Of a stretch of DNA of 16,735 bases, positions 7,858 to 15,090 are shown in pieces (position 1 is the stretch's first letter; each line of letters opens with the position of its first letter). Position numbers and translations under genes: made by a program. This DNA comes from Devosia sp. (GTDB lineage: Bacteria; Pseudomonadota; Alphaproteobacteria; Rhizobiales; Devosiaceae), in the NCBI GenBank assembly GCA_028290685.1, contig JAQGJI010000177.1, forward strand, positions 1 to 16,735. Reading direction: 5' to 3'. Under the pieces are notes generated by a model. That model was not told where the DNA came from, made no database searches, and saw only the letters and a list, made by a program, of their open reading frames with translations.

Positions 7858-7888
7858 AGCTCCGGCAGCGATCTACGCTGCCGGAGCT
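7858..7888. terminator. Strong stem-loop between convergent genes
   Basis: AGCTCCGGCAGCG, loop ATCTA, CGCTGCCGGAGCT: a perfect 13-bp stem placed 7 bases after each of the two converging stop codons. No T-run follows on either strand, so it may act as a bidirectional terminator with low T dependence or as a 3' protective stem for both mRNAs. Confidence 0.7.
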
Positions 7889-7895
7889 GTGCCGA

Positions 7896-8357
7896 TTACT
7901 GTTCGAGTTCGGCAAAAATGGCGTCGAAACGCTCTTTGGCCTTGGGCGGATTGCGGGCGCTCTTGGCCTCCTCGAGATTGACCGTGGGGTCTCCGACCGA
8001 AACCAGCGCCACCATGCCCATTGCATAGTGCGGCAAGCAGCGGATGCCGTACACGCCGGGCACCGTAAAGGTAACCGAAATTGCTTCGTTGATCTTGCCT
8101 TTGAATCCCTTGGCGCCCTCCGGAACCATGCCCTTGATCGTCTCGGCATTGTGCGAGCGGTCGGTAGGGACGAAGGTCACGGTATCGCCGACCTCGACGT
8201 TAGTGAGGGCGGGCTCGAAAACCATCGCGCCATCGGCACCGCGGTTCAGCATCTGGACTTCGAACTCCGCGGCTGCAACCGCAGACGCGCTCAAGGCCGC
8301 AACGATGCCGACGATGGCGGTGTGACGGACAAGGACGCGGTAAAGCGTTAATGCCAT
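7896..8357 (-). CDS. Pseudoazurin (type 1 blue copper protein)
   Basis: A 153-residue periplasmic cupredoxin that shuttles single electrons between redox enzymes. The signal peptide covers residues 1-29 (hydrophobic IVGIVAALSASAVAA). With the mature N-terminus at residue 30, the copper ligands fall at His40, Cys78, His81 and Met86 (precursor His69, Cys107, His110, Met115; motifs SHNAE and RCLPHYAMGM), which is exactly the pseudoazurin numbering. GDTVTFVPTDRSHN and VPGVYGIRCLPH are family hallmarks. The ATG is supported by AAGGAGAG eight bases upstream. It is the last gene of the four-gene redox operon, 41 bases after the cytochrome gene, and is the likely electron acceptor from that cytochrome or from the flavoprotein system. 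Confidence 0.95.
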   Translation of the reverse strand: MALTLYRVLVRHTAIVGIVAALSASAVAAAEFEVQMLNRGADGAMVFEPALTNVEVGDTVTFVPTDRSHNAETIKGMVPEGAKGFKGKINEAISVTFTVPGVYGIRCLPHYAMGMVALVSVGDPTVNLEEAKSARNPPKAKERFDAIFAELEQ

Positions 8358-8398
8358 CTGTGGGGCTCTCCTTGATTGTGGGACCAGCTTCGCGGCCC

Positions 8399-8842
8399 TT
8401 ATTGAGGTTTCTGTTCGATATAAACGAAATCGAGAACTTCCGGGTCCGGTGGCAGTTCCGTGTCACCCGCCGGGGCGCCGCTGAGTTCGAGCATGTGCGC
8501 GATGACGTCGATGTACTGCTGGTCCGTGCGGGATGCCGGATTATCGGGCGGCATGGTGGTCTTCACATATTCGAACAAGGACGCCAGCGAGGTACCTTCC
8601 CACTTACGAAGGAAGCTGAAGCGAGCGATTGCGGGGCCTCCGGGCTGGTCGGGCTCGTTGGCGCCATCGCCACGATCGCCATGGCATTTCGAACAAACGC
8701 CGGAATTGACCTGCTTGCCGCGCAATGCCTGATCGGCAGTGAAAACGCCGTCCCAGATCGTGCGCTCCTCCTGGCCGAAGCTCCCGCCCGGCAATCCCGC
8801 CAGCACCAGCATGAGTGGTACGGCAACGAAGCGTTTCAACAT
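8399..8842 (-). CDS. Periplasmic monohaem cytochrome c
   Basis: A 147-residue class I type c-type cytochrome. Residues 1-23 are a Sec signal peptide (MLKRF, VPLMLVLAGLPGG, cleavage near SFG-QE). The haem-binding CSKCH lies at residues 50-54 within SGVCSKCHGDRGDG, and Met97 in TTMPPDNP is the probable sixth ligand; HML in DVIAHMLELSG completes the C-terminal helix. The mature protein starts with about 25 extra residues before the haem site. ATG 8842 is chosen over longer readings because GGAGA sits eight bases upstream and the signal peptide then starts correctly. It lies 32 bases after the 311-residue protein gene and before pseudoazurin, so it probably carries electrons from the flavoenzyme. 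Confidence 0.92.
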   Translation of the reverse strand: MLKRFVAVPLMLVLAGLPGGSFGQEERTIWDGVFTADQALRGKQVNSGVCSKCHGDRGDGANEPDQPGGPAIARFSFLRKWEGTSLASLFEYVKTTMPPDNPASRTDQQYIDVIAHMLELSGAPAGDTELPPDPEVLDFVYIEQKPQ

Positions 8843-8874
8843 GGTATAGGTCTCCATCATAGAGTTGTGCAACG

Positions 8875-9810
8875 TCACATTCGTTCAGGGCGTATTTCGA
8901 CGGCAAGCTGTGCCTGAGTGCTGATGTCGGCATCCACCACAAGCTCGGCCGTGTCGGAGACATACTTCCGGGCGGATACGAAAACGACGTAACGGCCCTT
9001 AGGGACATGCAACTCGGCAATGCCACGGGCGTCCGTTGCAGCCCGGTAGGGATGCATGGAGACGATCGCGCCAGCCAAGGGCGTCTGCTTTGCCCGGTCG
9101 AGCGCTTCTACGGTAACGACGCATTCCGGCGCGGGAGTGATAACCAGGCTGAAGGCTGTGGAACTGGGCAGATGCGGCAAGTCGAGCTCATCGGGTGTGA
9201 AGCGCACCTCCCACTCATGCCGGCCGGTCTCAACGCCCGCTCCGCTGAGTTCCAGGGCCGCAAAATGGAGGGCATCGCTGCCGGCCCAGGTATCGTGGCC
9301 GAGAACGCCGCTTGCCCGCTGCTCGCCACGATGATCGTGAACCGTGAAGGCCTGCCCGCCAAGCGAGCATCCGCAGGTGCACTTGACGCCGATATTGACG
9401 GGAAAGCGGCTGCCCTGCTCAACAGCGGAAGGCGTTCCCCAGACGTTGACCACGGTGCGATGCTCGGCAACGGTGATGGTGACGGGCACCCGCGTTTCCT
9501 CGAACGCCAGTTCATCCAACGTGAAGCCTTCGATGCGACCGTGCCAAGTATATCTCCCGGGTGCACTAGGTGCAGTCAGGCTGATCCGGCCGCTTGTGGC
9601 GTTACGCTCGGCATCGAAGTCGGTAAAAACCAGGCGGCCGAGTTCAATGTCATCTTCGTCCAGCAGGACAAGATAATCACCCCTCAGATCGCATGGGGGA
9701 TCGTTGACCACTTCAGCCGTCAGTTCGACCAAGGTGGCAGCGAACACGCTTTCGGGTGCGCAGTGCAGGGTGCAGGCCATTGAACCCTGAACAATTGCTT
9801 GGGTCTTCAT
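8875..9810 (-). CDS. Beta-rich protein with CTCGC cluster, unknown function
   Basis: I do not recognise a named family for the whole 311 residues. The sequence is beta-strand-rich and reads as two or three immunoglobulin-like domains: about residues 20-115 (ending VPVTITV), about 117-230 (WGTPSAVEQGSRFPVNIGV to FSLVITPAP), and a carboxypeptidase-regulatory-like domain at about 232-305 (TVEALDRAKQTPLAGAIVSMHPY, TDARGIAELHVPKGRYVVFVSA). A CTCGC cluster at 144-148, with CTLHC at 13-17 and histidines at 158 and 160, could bind metal. There is no hydrophobic signal peptide, although its operon partners are all exported. GGAG nine bases upstream supports the ATG at 9810. It may be a subunit co-exported with the Tat flavoprotein, or a cytoplasmic maturation factor. 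Confidence 0.85.
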   Translation of the reverse strand: MKTQAIVQGSMACTLHCAPESVFAATLVELTAEVVNDPPCDLRGDYLVLLDEDDIELGRLVFTDFDAERNATSGRISLTAPSAPGRYTWHGRIEGFTLDELAFEETRVPVTITVAEHRTVVNVWGTPSAVEQGSRFPVNIGVKCTCGCSLGGQAFTVHDHRGEQRASGVLGHDTWAGSDALHFAALELSGAGVETGRHEWEVRFTPDELDLPHLPSSTAFSLVITPAPECVVTVEALDRAKQTPLAGAIVSMHPYRAATDARGIAELHVPKGRYVVFVSARKYVSDTAELVVDADISTQAQLAVEIRPERM

Positions 9811-9834
9811 AGCAGAGAACTCCGGATATGAATG

Positions 9835-9861
9835 TCCGCGGGGCGTCCGGCGCCCCGCGGA
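9835..9861 (-). other. GC-rich intercistronic hairpin after the flavoprotein gene
   Basis: TCCGCGGGGCG, five-base loop, CGCCCCGCGGA: a perfect 11-bp stem 10 bases past the flavoprotein stop and upstream of the next ribosome-binding site. No T-run, so partial attenuation or mRNA 3' protection rather than full termination is likely. Confidence 0.6.
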
Positions 9862-9871
9862 TGCAGTCAGG

Positions 9872-11959
9872 TCAGGTGACGATCGCTTCCTGGACCGCGT
9901 TGGTTGCGGCTATGTAGCCGTGGACGATGGCCCGGCCCAGACCATGCTGGTTGCCGCCGCCGCTAGACTCGCCGCCAGAGTAGAGGCCAGGAATGACGCT
10001 GCCTTCGAGGTCCACCACCTGAGCCTTGCCGTTGATGTGCAGGCCACCATAGGAGTCGTGCCAAACGGGGAACAGGGCAGCCGCATAGAAGCGCGGCGCG
10101 TCGATCTTGTAGAGCGGCGCATCGACCTCGCGGTCGAAGTCCGGATCCGCGCCTTCATCGACGAAGCGGTTCCACTGGGCGACCGTATTGGCGAGCTCGG
10201 ACAGTTCGACCCGTTGCCAGGGGCAACCGGCCCGAACCTTCTGCGCCAGTTCTTCGATGGTGTCGGCCGAAAAGAACAGGCCGTTGTCGGGTGAGGTGAA
10301 GGGAGGATTGATGTCCCACCCATCGCGATCGAGCGCACCCTGATCGAAGATCGCCCAGATCGGACCGGAATGGAAATCCGGAGCCTGTGAGCCATCGTTG
10401 AGGGCCGTTGCGGCATGCACGCCGGCATTGGCGTTGTAGTTGGCGCGAATGTTGTTGGCGCTGGCATTGCGCCAGTCGAGCTGGCGGAAGTCCAGGCCCT
10501 CAGCCGGCTGACCCTTGCCTGGACCAGGCGGGAACGACGCGTTCGACCAGCCCTTCATCATCGTCATTTCGTTGAAGAAGCGCTTGCCGACCTGGTTGAC
10601 CGCGATCAGGTGTTGGAACGAGTCAGCGCCCAGGTCGATACCGGTTGCGCCACGCAGCGAGAAGGTCGGATGGCCGGGCAGCATGGTGGTATAGGGGTCA
10701 CGCGTGGCCAGGGTGCCGGGAAAGTGGAAGGTCGAAGGATAGCTCAGGTTCTGCTGCATGCCGGCGAGGCCTGCACCGACTTTCATGCCTGCCTTGATGC
10801 CACTGGCGTCCTGTCCCCTTGGCCCAAGAAATGCCCAGCCGCTCGAAACGAACGCAGGCTCCCGGAAGCCGGGATGGAACATGCCGCGGAATTCGGGATT
10901 GGCCGTGTGGCCACCGGCCCCGATGATGACCGCCTTCTTGGCCCGGACATAGATGACGTCCTTGGTTTCCTCAATATTGCCGTCCTGCCAGTAGCCAACC
11001 AGCGGCTCATTGGTCTTTGGATCAAGGCGCGGTGAGTAGCTGGCTTTGATACCTAGCACCCTGCCCGAGAACTGCTCCTCGCGAATGATCTCGTCCATGT
11101 GCCGGTTGAGCATGAACTGCACGCCCTTTTGGCGGGCGCTGTATTCGAGCGGCCGTGAGAGCGCCGTTCCGTTCGTCCGGGCGCCCTCGGCGACGGTGCC
11201 TGAGCCGTCCTGCATCAGCGTCGGCGCAAACAGGCTCGAGGAGACGCCCGGAATGCCAGCATCTTCCTTGGTGATAGTACCGCGCACCACGTCGGTGTTG
11301 TCGCCTTCGACGAGGAAAGCATAAGCGCGCCGCGCGCGGGACATGCCGGCATTGCCGTGGGTGCCCGAGATGCGACCCATTCGAACATAGTTGTCGAGGA
11401 GGAAGGTGCGCACGGCTGAGCAGTTGTCCGCCCAGGCCCGATGAAGGGGCCGCTCGTTGTAACGGTAGGGTGCCTGCGCGGCCGGGTCGGTGACCGACCA
11501 GTCGGTCATGTCGCGGAACAGCAACTCGACATCGTCGGTGAGCTCTTCAACCGTTTCCACCGGTGGAACGGTGATGTAGCCGTCCGGATCGGCATCGCCG
11601 CGAATGTCGCGGAGCTGCAGCGGGTCACCGCCACCGAGCGAAATGAGGCCAGTGGAGTGCAGCATCTTGCCGCCAACTTCGAAATTCTGGTCGAGCACCA
11701 GGACGCTCGCACCAAGATCGCGGGCGCGAATCGCCGCCGGCACGCCGGTGGCGCCGGCGCCGATGATGACAATATCAGCTTCGTAGTCCCATTCGATGCC
11801 CGGACCACGATCCTGCTGGGTCTGGGCTTGGGCTGGTACCGTGCCAGCTAAAACTGCCGCGCCGACACCAGCTGCTGCGGCACCCTGAGTAAAGAACGCC
11901 CGCCTACTAAGTGCCGACGATTGAGCGTCGCGCGCAGGTTTCCCTATACGTTTAGCCAA
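9872..11959 (-). CDS. Tat-exported FAD-binding oxidoreductase, fumarate reductase-like
   Basis: From the preferred TTG start this is a 695-residue flavoprotein of the fumarate reductase/succinate dehydrogenase/3-ketosteroid dehydrogenase family. The N-terminus is a twin-arginine signal (LSRRAFF at 17-23, hydrophobic AAAAGVGAAVLAG, cleavage near AQA-QT at 45). The FAD-binding Rossmann motif IIGAGATGVPAA is at 65-76, ending in the DQN acidic strand. FAD-domain signatures GGHTANPEF, VNQVGKRFFNE and the C-terminal GLYSGGESSGGGNQHGLGRAIVHGYIAA are present; HDSYGGLHI aligns with the active-site His region of flavocytochrome c fumarate reductases. A possible longer GTG start lies at 12025. It heads the operon with cytochrome c and pseudoazurin, so it probably oxidises a substrate in the periplasm; the substrate is unknown. 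Confidence 0.9.
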   Translation of the reverse strand: MAKRIGKPARDAQSSALSRRAFFTQGAAAAGVGAAVLAGTVPAQAQTQQDRGPGIEWDYEADIVIIGAGATGVPAAIRARDLGASVLVLDQNFEVGGKMLHSTGLISLGGGDPLQLRDIRGDADPDGYITVPPVETVEELTDDVELLFRDMTDWSVTDPAAQAPYRYNERPLHRAWADNCSAVRTFLLDNYVRMGRISGTHGNAGMSRARRAYAFLVEGDNTDVVRGTITKEDAGIPGVSSSLFAPTLMQDGSGTVAEGARTNGTALSRPLEYSARQKGVQFMLNRHMDEIIREEQFSGRVLGIKASYSPRLDPKTNEPLVGYWQDGNIEETKDVIYVRAKKAVIIGAGGHTANPEFRGMFHPGFREPAFVSSGWAFLGPRGQDASGIKAGMKVGAGLAGMQQNLSYPSTFHFPGTLATRDPYTTMLPGHPTFSLRGATGIDLGADSFQHLIAVNQVGKRFFNEMTMMKGWSNASFPPGPGKGQPAEGLDFRQLDWRNASANNIRANYNANAGVHAATALNDGSQAPDFHSGPIWAIFDQGALDRDGWDINPPFTSPDNGLFFSADTIEELAQKVRAGCPWQRVELSELANTVAQWNRFVDEGADPDFDREVDAPLYKIDAPRFYAAALFPVWHDSYGGLHINGKAQVVDLEGSVIPGLYSGGESSGGGNQHGLGRAIVHGYIAATNAVQEAIVT

Positions 11960-11962
11960 TTG

Positions 11963-11971
11963 CTCCTCCTC
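11963..11971 (-). promoter_or_regulatory. Ribosome-binding site favouring a TTG start
   Basis: GAGGAGGAG ends three bases before the TTG at 11959. That start gives a normal-length Tat signal (MAKRIGKPARDAQ before SRR). The upstream GTG at 12025 has no such site and would add 22 polar residues. Confidence 0.55.
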
Positions 11972-12013
11972 TGATGACCACCCTTCAAGCGAGGGTTCAT
12001 TGGTCAGCGTTAA

Positions 12014-12025
12014 GTGTGCGCACAC
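12014..12025. promoter_or_regulatory. 12-bp palindrome upstream of the redox operon
   Basis: GTGTGCGCACAC is a perfect palindrome about 55 bases before the preferred flavoprotein start, a position suited to an operator. The regulator is unknown and not encoded next to it. Confidence 0.4.
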
Positions 12026-12349
12026 AAGACTTTGGTTGGCAATTGCTCATTTTCCTGCAGGCTTGGATAGAAAATATTAGGGCACACGTCGCCTTGGGGC
12101 TCTGTTAGCGCCTGAAGATAGGAGCAATTTTCGAATGGCTAATTGTTCGCTTGGCATTGGGACACTAACGGTGGTACACAGCATTAAATGCTGGCCCGCT
12201 AAGTTGCTGATACTGTTGCTGTAAATATTTGGACTGGCGTGTCCCTCTCTCTCCGCCAGTTATCCCTGAGAGCCTGATTTCTCCTGGGCTCCCAGCATTT
12301 TCAATAGCTTGCGCTTCTCGCTGTTCCACCGAACTGTTACCGTGGAGCC
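12026..12349. other. Intergenic stretch: redox-operon upstream region and att-like site
   Basis: No gene seen. It must hold the leftward promoter of the flavoprotein operon, but I cannot pick convincing -35/-10 boxes. It also contains the palindrome CAGCATT-A-AATGCTG (12179-12193) and the tRNA-Ser-like core described separately. Confidence 0.5.
12233..12260 (+). repeat. tRNA-Ser 3'-end-like attachment core (att remnant)
   Basis: TCCCTCTCTCTCCGCCA (12242-12258) equals the T-stem/acceptor/CCA end of many bacterial tRNA-Ser genes, but no anticodon arm or TTCGAA loop precedes it, so it is a fragment. It is 91 bases upstream of an integrase remnant, the classic arrangement of an island att site. 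The core is bracketed by ACTGGCG (12233-12239) and CGCCAGT (12254-12260), so both sides resemble a CCA-end junction in opposite orientations. Confidence 0.5.
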
Positions 12350-12833
12350 ATGAAAGACATGCCCAGGCACCCCGGCTTGATGAGGCGCGGAAATACGTAC
12401 TGGCACCGCGCGTCCATCCCTGCCGACATCCGGTCCACGTACCCGAAAACCGAAGAGACCTTCTCGCATGGGACCAAGGAGCCGCAGGAGGCCCCGGTAA
12501 GGTTCCGTCGTGCCGCCGCTGAGGTGGACCAGCGGTTCGCTGCGCACCGACGAAGCATAGCGCTTGCCAGTGCACCAGCGGTTGCCGAACTCACCAGGAC
12601 CCATCTCGCTCGCATCGAGGAGCGACTACAGCCACCCGCTTGATGAGGATGAGAGTGTCAGGCTCGATGGCTTCCAGGGCCACGAAGAGCCGTTGCCCAG
12701 CTTCGACGGCTATGTTGCGAACAGCAGCAGGTTCAATGGCGATGCGCGCTTCATGCTCGCCAGAGGCAGTGCACAGGGAGCGCCGCATTATCAGGAAAGC
12801 AAGGTAAGATTATATAGTAAGAAAACCAGCTAA
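12350..12833 (+). pseudogene. Truncated, frameshifted tyrosine integrase (DUF6538 N-terminus)
   Basis: The first 97 codons from ATG 12350 (MPRHPGLMRRGNTYWHRASIP at the start, then YPKTEETFSHGTKEPQEA and ELTRTHLARIEERLQ) match the DUF6538 N-terminal domain that leads many alphaproteobacterial phage/island integrases. That frame stops at 12641-12643. Integrase-like sequence continues in the +1 frame (DEDESVRLDGFQ, then FMLARGSAQ) until about 12775, after which homology-like sequence ends and base composition turns AT-rich, with a stop at 12831-12833. The SAM-like core-binding domain and the catalytic domain with R-H-R-Y residues are absent. It therefore cannot be active. It marks the edge of an old mobile element next to the tRNA-Ser-like core. 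Confidence 0.75.
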
Positions 12834-13173
12834 TTCGCACCGTGGGACGGCTTACGCCGACCAACCTGGCCCAAACAATGGATACACATCTGCCAAGATG
12901 GAGTTGCTGGTTTGGTGTTGGTTCTGAACGGGGCTCCTCGAGTCGGCGCAGCCGTGGTGACAATTCTGCAACGTTTGCCTTCTGATGCCGAAAGGAGTCC
13001 CTATTTTATAATCTGCATGCCCCCAAAGGAGTTAACTCTACGGACACCTCGTGCAGTTCGGTAACGAGTTCGAACTATCCTGCCCCTGCGCTCTCTACCA
13101 ATGCAGACCTCGAAAATTGCCGCGCTGAAAATGCGACCTTCAAAGCCCATTTATTCCTTCCAGGAGCGTTCTG
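12834..13173. other. Leader of the DUF3494 gene; no gene seen
   Basis: No credible frame. A perfect TATAAT lies at 13007-13012 but without a good -35. Two 10-bp palindromes follow, GAGTTAACTC (13029-13038) and AGTTCGAACT (13067-13076), in what would be a leader of about 160 bases. These could be operator or structural elements; none is assigned. Confidence 0.4.
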
Positions 13174-15090
13174 ATGCCGTTGTCCCACAAACTCAGTGGA
13201 CTTGTTCTCGCTTCTGTGGCCGGCATGGCGCTAGTGCCGCCATCCTTCATTCAACTCCAAGCACAGGAGCTAGACAGTTTCGCGGTGCTTGCGGGCTCTA
13301 CCGTTACGGACGCGGGTAGCAGCGTCATCACCGGAAATGTTGGCGTAAGTCCGGGCAATTCGGTCACCGGCTTTCCGCCAGCCATCGTCAACGCGCCCTA
13401 CACCATACACAACGGCGACGCGGTGGCCGCTTCCGCCCAATCACAGTTGACCACGGCCTACAACATCCTGGCTGGACGATCAGCTACGGCAGACCTCACA
13501 GGGCAAGATCTTGGCGGATTGCTGCTCGGCGGCGGGGTCTACACTTACGCGAGTTCAGCGCAGTTAACTGGTAACCTGACCCTGGATGCTGGCGGCGACC
13601 CGAACGCCGTGTTTGTCTTCAACATCGGCAGCACCCTGACAACCGCTGCAGCGTCCAGCATTGTTCTCATCAATGGAGCCGATCCGGCCAAAGTCTTCTT
13701 TCGTGTGGGCAGTTCTGCAACGCTCGGCGCGAGTACTCAGTTTGCCGGCAAGATACTGGCGCTTTCGAGCATCACATTGATCACCGGTGCCTCGATTAAT
13801 TGTGGCGCAGCATTGGCACGCAACGGCGCCGTCAGCCTCGATAGCAATGTGATCAGCATCTGTGTAGCGGATGCGGTCGTGATAGACGATGAGTTGCTCA
13901 ATGATGCCAGCGAGACCGATCAGGACATAATCGACGCGATTAACAACTACGCCGGACGAGGCAACGTAGTGCCCTTAGGGTTCGCCGTCCTGGATCTTTT
14001 ATCAGTCGCCGAGCTGGATGCCGCTTTAGCGCAACTGGCAGGCGAAATCGCTACGGCAACAACACCTGCTGCGATTCAGTCAATGAACTCTTTTCTTGAC
14101 CTGATCAACAGGCGCAGCGGATTGCCGATCGGGCCAAGTCGCGTCGCTTCAGCCCAGCAGGGTCCTGGTACCGTCAGTGTAATGGGGTATGCGGCCCAAG
14201 CCGAGGCACCTGGTGGCTCGGCGTTTGATAATTTTCACAGTGCTGCATTGCCCGACGCCGACCAATGGGAATTATGGTCGGCAGCATACGGCGGTTACAC
14301 CGTGACAAAGGGAGATAACGGTCAAGGGACACACGATCGCGAGCTTGCTGACTACGGCCTTGCATTCGGGTTTCAGCGGAACCTGGCAACAGACACGATG
14401 TTCGGCCTCGCGCTTTCAGGTGGTGGCACCAACTTCAATCTTGATGATAGTCTGGGAAGCGGCAAAAGCGCCATGTTGCAGGCAGCGGTTTATGCGCGAT
14501 CCGATAGCGACCGGGCTTATGTGAGCGGAGCACTGGCCTATGGCGTTCACAAGATGCAGACCGATCGAGCAGTGACCTTTGCCGGATTTGATCGGTTCGC
14601 TGCTGATTTCTACACACAGAACCTCGCAGCCGATGTCGAAGTCGGCTACAAGGCGGGCTTGATCACCCCGTTCGCCGCTCTGCGCGGCCAGGTCGTCTCC
14701 ACCCCCTCCTACCAAGAAGAAACAGTGTCCGGCGCTTCCACATTTGCGCTTGGCTACGAAGATCAGCTTGAGATGGCAGGGCGTGTGGAAATCGGCGCGC
14801 GGGCCGACTGGTCCACCGATATCGATGCCGGCACTCTGAGTGCCTATGCAAGTCTTGCCGTGGCGCACCAGTTCTCAACGGGCAATACGAAGCAAGCCTA
14901 TTTCCTTGCCCTGCCGGGTGCGTCCTTCACAGTGTCCGGTGCTGAAGCGGACGCGACTGCCGTGTTAATGTCGGTGGGCACCGAACTGCGCCTGGATAGT
15001 GGCTGGTCACTGTCGGGCGGGATCGACGCGGCCTTGTCGGAAAATACCCAGAGCTATTCAGGCAACGCTCGCCTGGGCTTCAAATGGTAG
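13174..15090 (+). CDS. Ice-binding-like (DUF3494) domain fused to autotransporter barrel
   Basis: A 638-residue predicted surface protein. Residues 1-31 are a signal peptide (hydrophobic LSGLVLASVAGMALV, cleavage near LQA-QE). Residues about 34-230 are a DUF3494 domain: FAVLAGSTVTDAGSSVITGNVGVSPG, the A-Q-x-x-L-x-x-AYN element, DLTGQDLGG, LTLDAGGDPNAVFVFNIGS, and CGAALARNGAVSLDSNVISIC with a possible disulfide. Residues about 265-315 (LSVAELDAALAQLAGEI) resemble the helical linker that precedes autotransporter barrels, and about 365-638 form the beta-barrel, ending GNARLGFKW with an aromatic terminus. AGGAG eight bases upstream supports ATG 13174. DUF3494 proteins bind ice or serve as adhesins; ice binding itself is not shown. 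The L,D-transpeptidase gene overlaps its 3' end. Confidence 0.92.
   Translation: MPLSHKLSGLVLASVAGMALVPPSFIQLQAQELDSFAVLAGSTVTDAGSSVITGNVGVSPGNSVTGFPPAIVNAPYTIHNGDAVAASAQSQLTTAYNILAGRSATADLTGQDLGGLLLGGGVYTYASSAQLTGNLTLDAGGDPNAVFVFNIGSTLTTAAASSIVLINGADPAKVFFRVGSSATLGASTQFAGKILALSSITLITGASINCGAALARNGAVSLDSNVISICVADAVVIDDELLNDASETDQDIIDAINNYAGRGNVVPLGFAVLDLLSVAELDAALAQLAGEIATATTPAAIQSMNSFLDLINRRSGLPIGPSRVASAQQGPGTVSVMGYAAQAEAPGGSAFDNFHSAALPDADQWELWSAAYGGYTVTKGDNGQGTHDRELADYGLAFGFQRNLATDTMFGLALSGGGTNFNLDDSLGSGKSAMLQAAVYARSDSDRAYVSGALAYGVHKMQTDRAVTFAGFDRFAADFYTQNLAADVEVGYKAGLITPFAALRGQVVSTPSYQEETVSGASTFALGYEDQLEMAGRVEIGARADWSTDIDAGTLSAYASLAVAHQFSTGNTKQAYFLALPGASFTVSGAEADATAVLMSVGTELRLDSGWSLSGGIDAALSENTQSYSGNARLGFKW

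Noticed and set aside
10415..11035. Rightward 206-codon frame inside the flavoprotein gene
   Set aside because: It is antisense to a well conserved FAD domain and has no recognisable domain or ribosome-binding site.
12233..12260. A complete tRNA-Ser gene
   Set aside because: Only the 3' acceptor/T-stem part is present; there is no TTCGAA loop, anticodon arm or 5' acceptor strand upstream.
14416..14868. Leftward 150-codon frame inside the autotransporter gene
   Set aside because: It is antisense to the conserved barrel region, with no start signal or recognisable motif.
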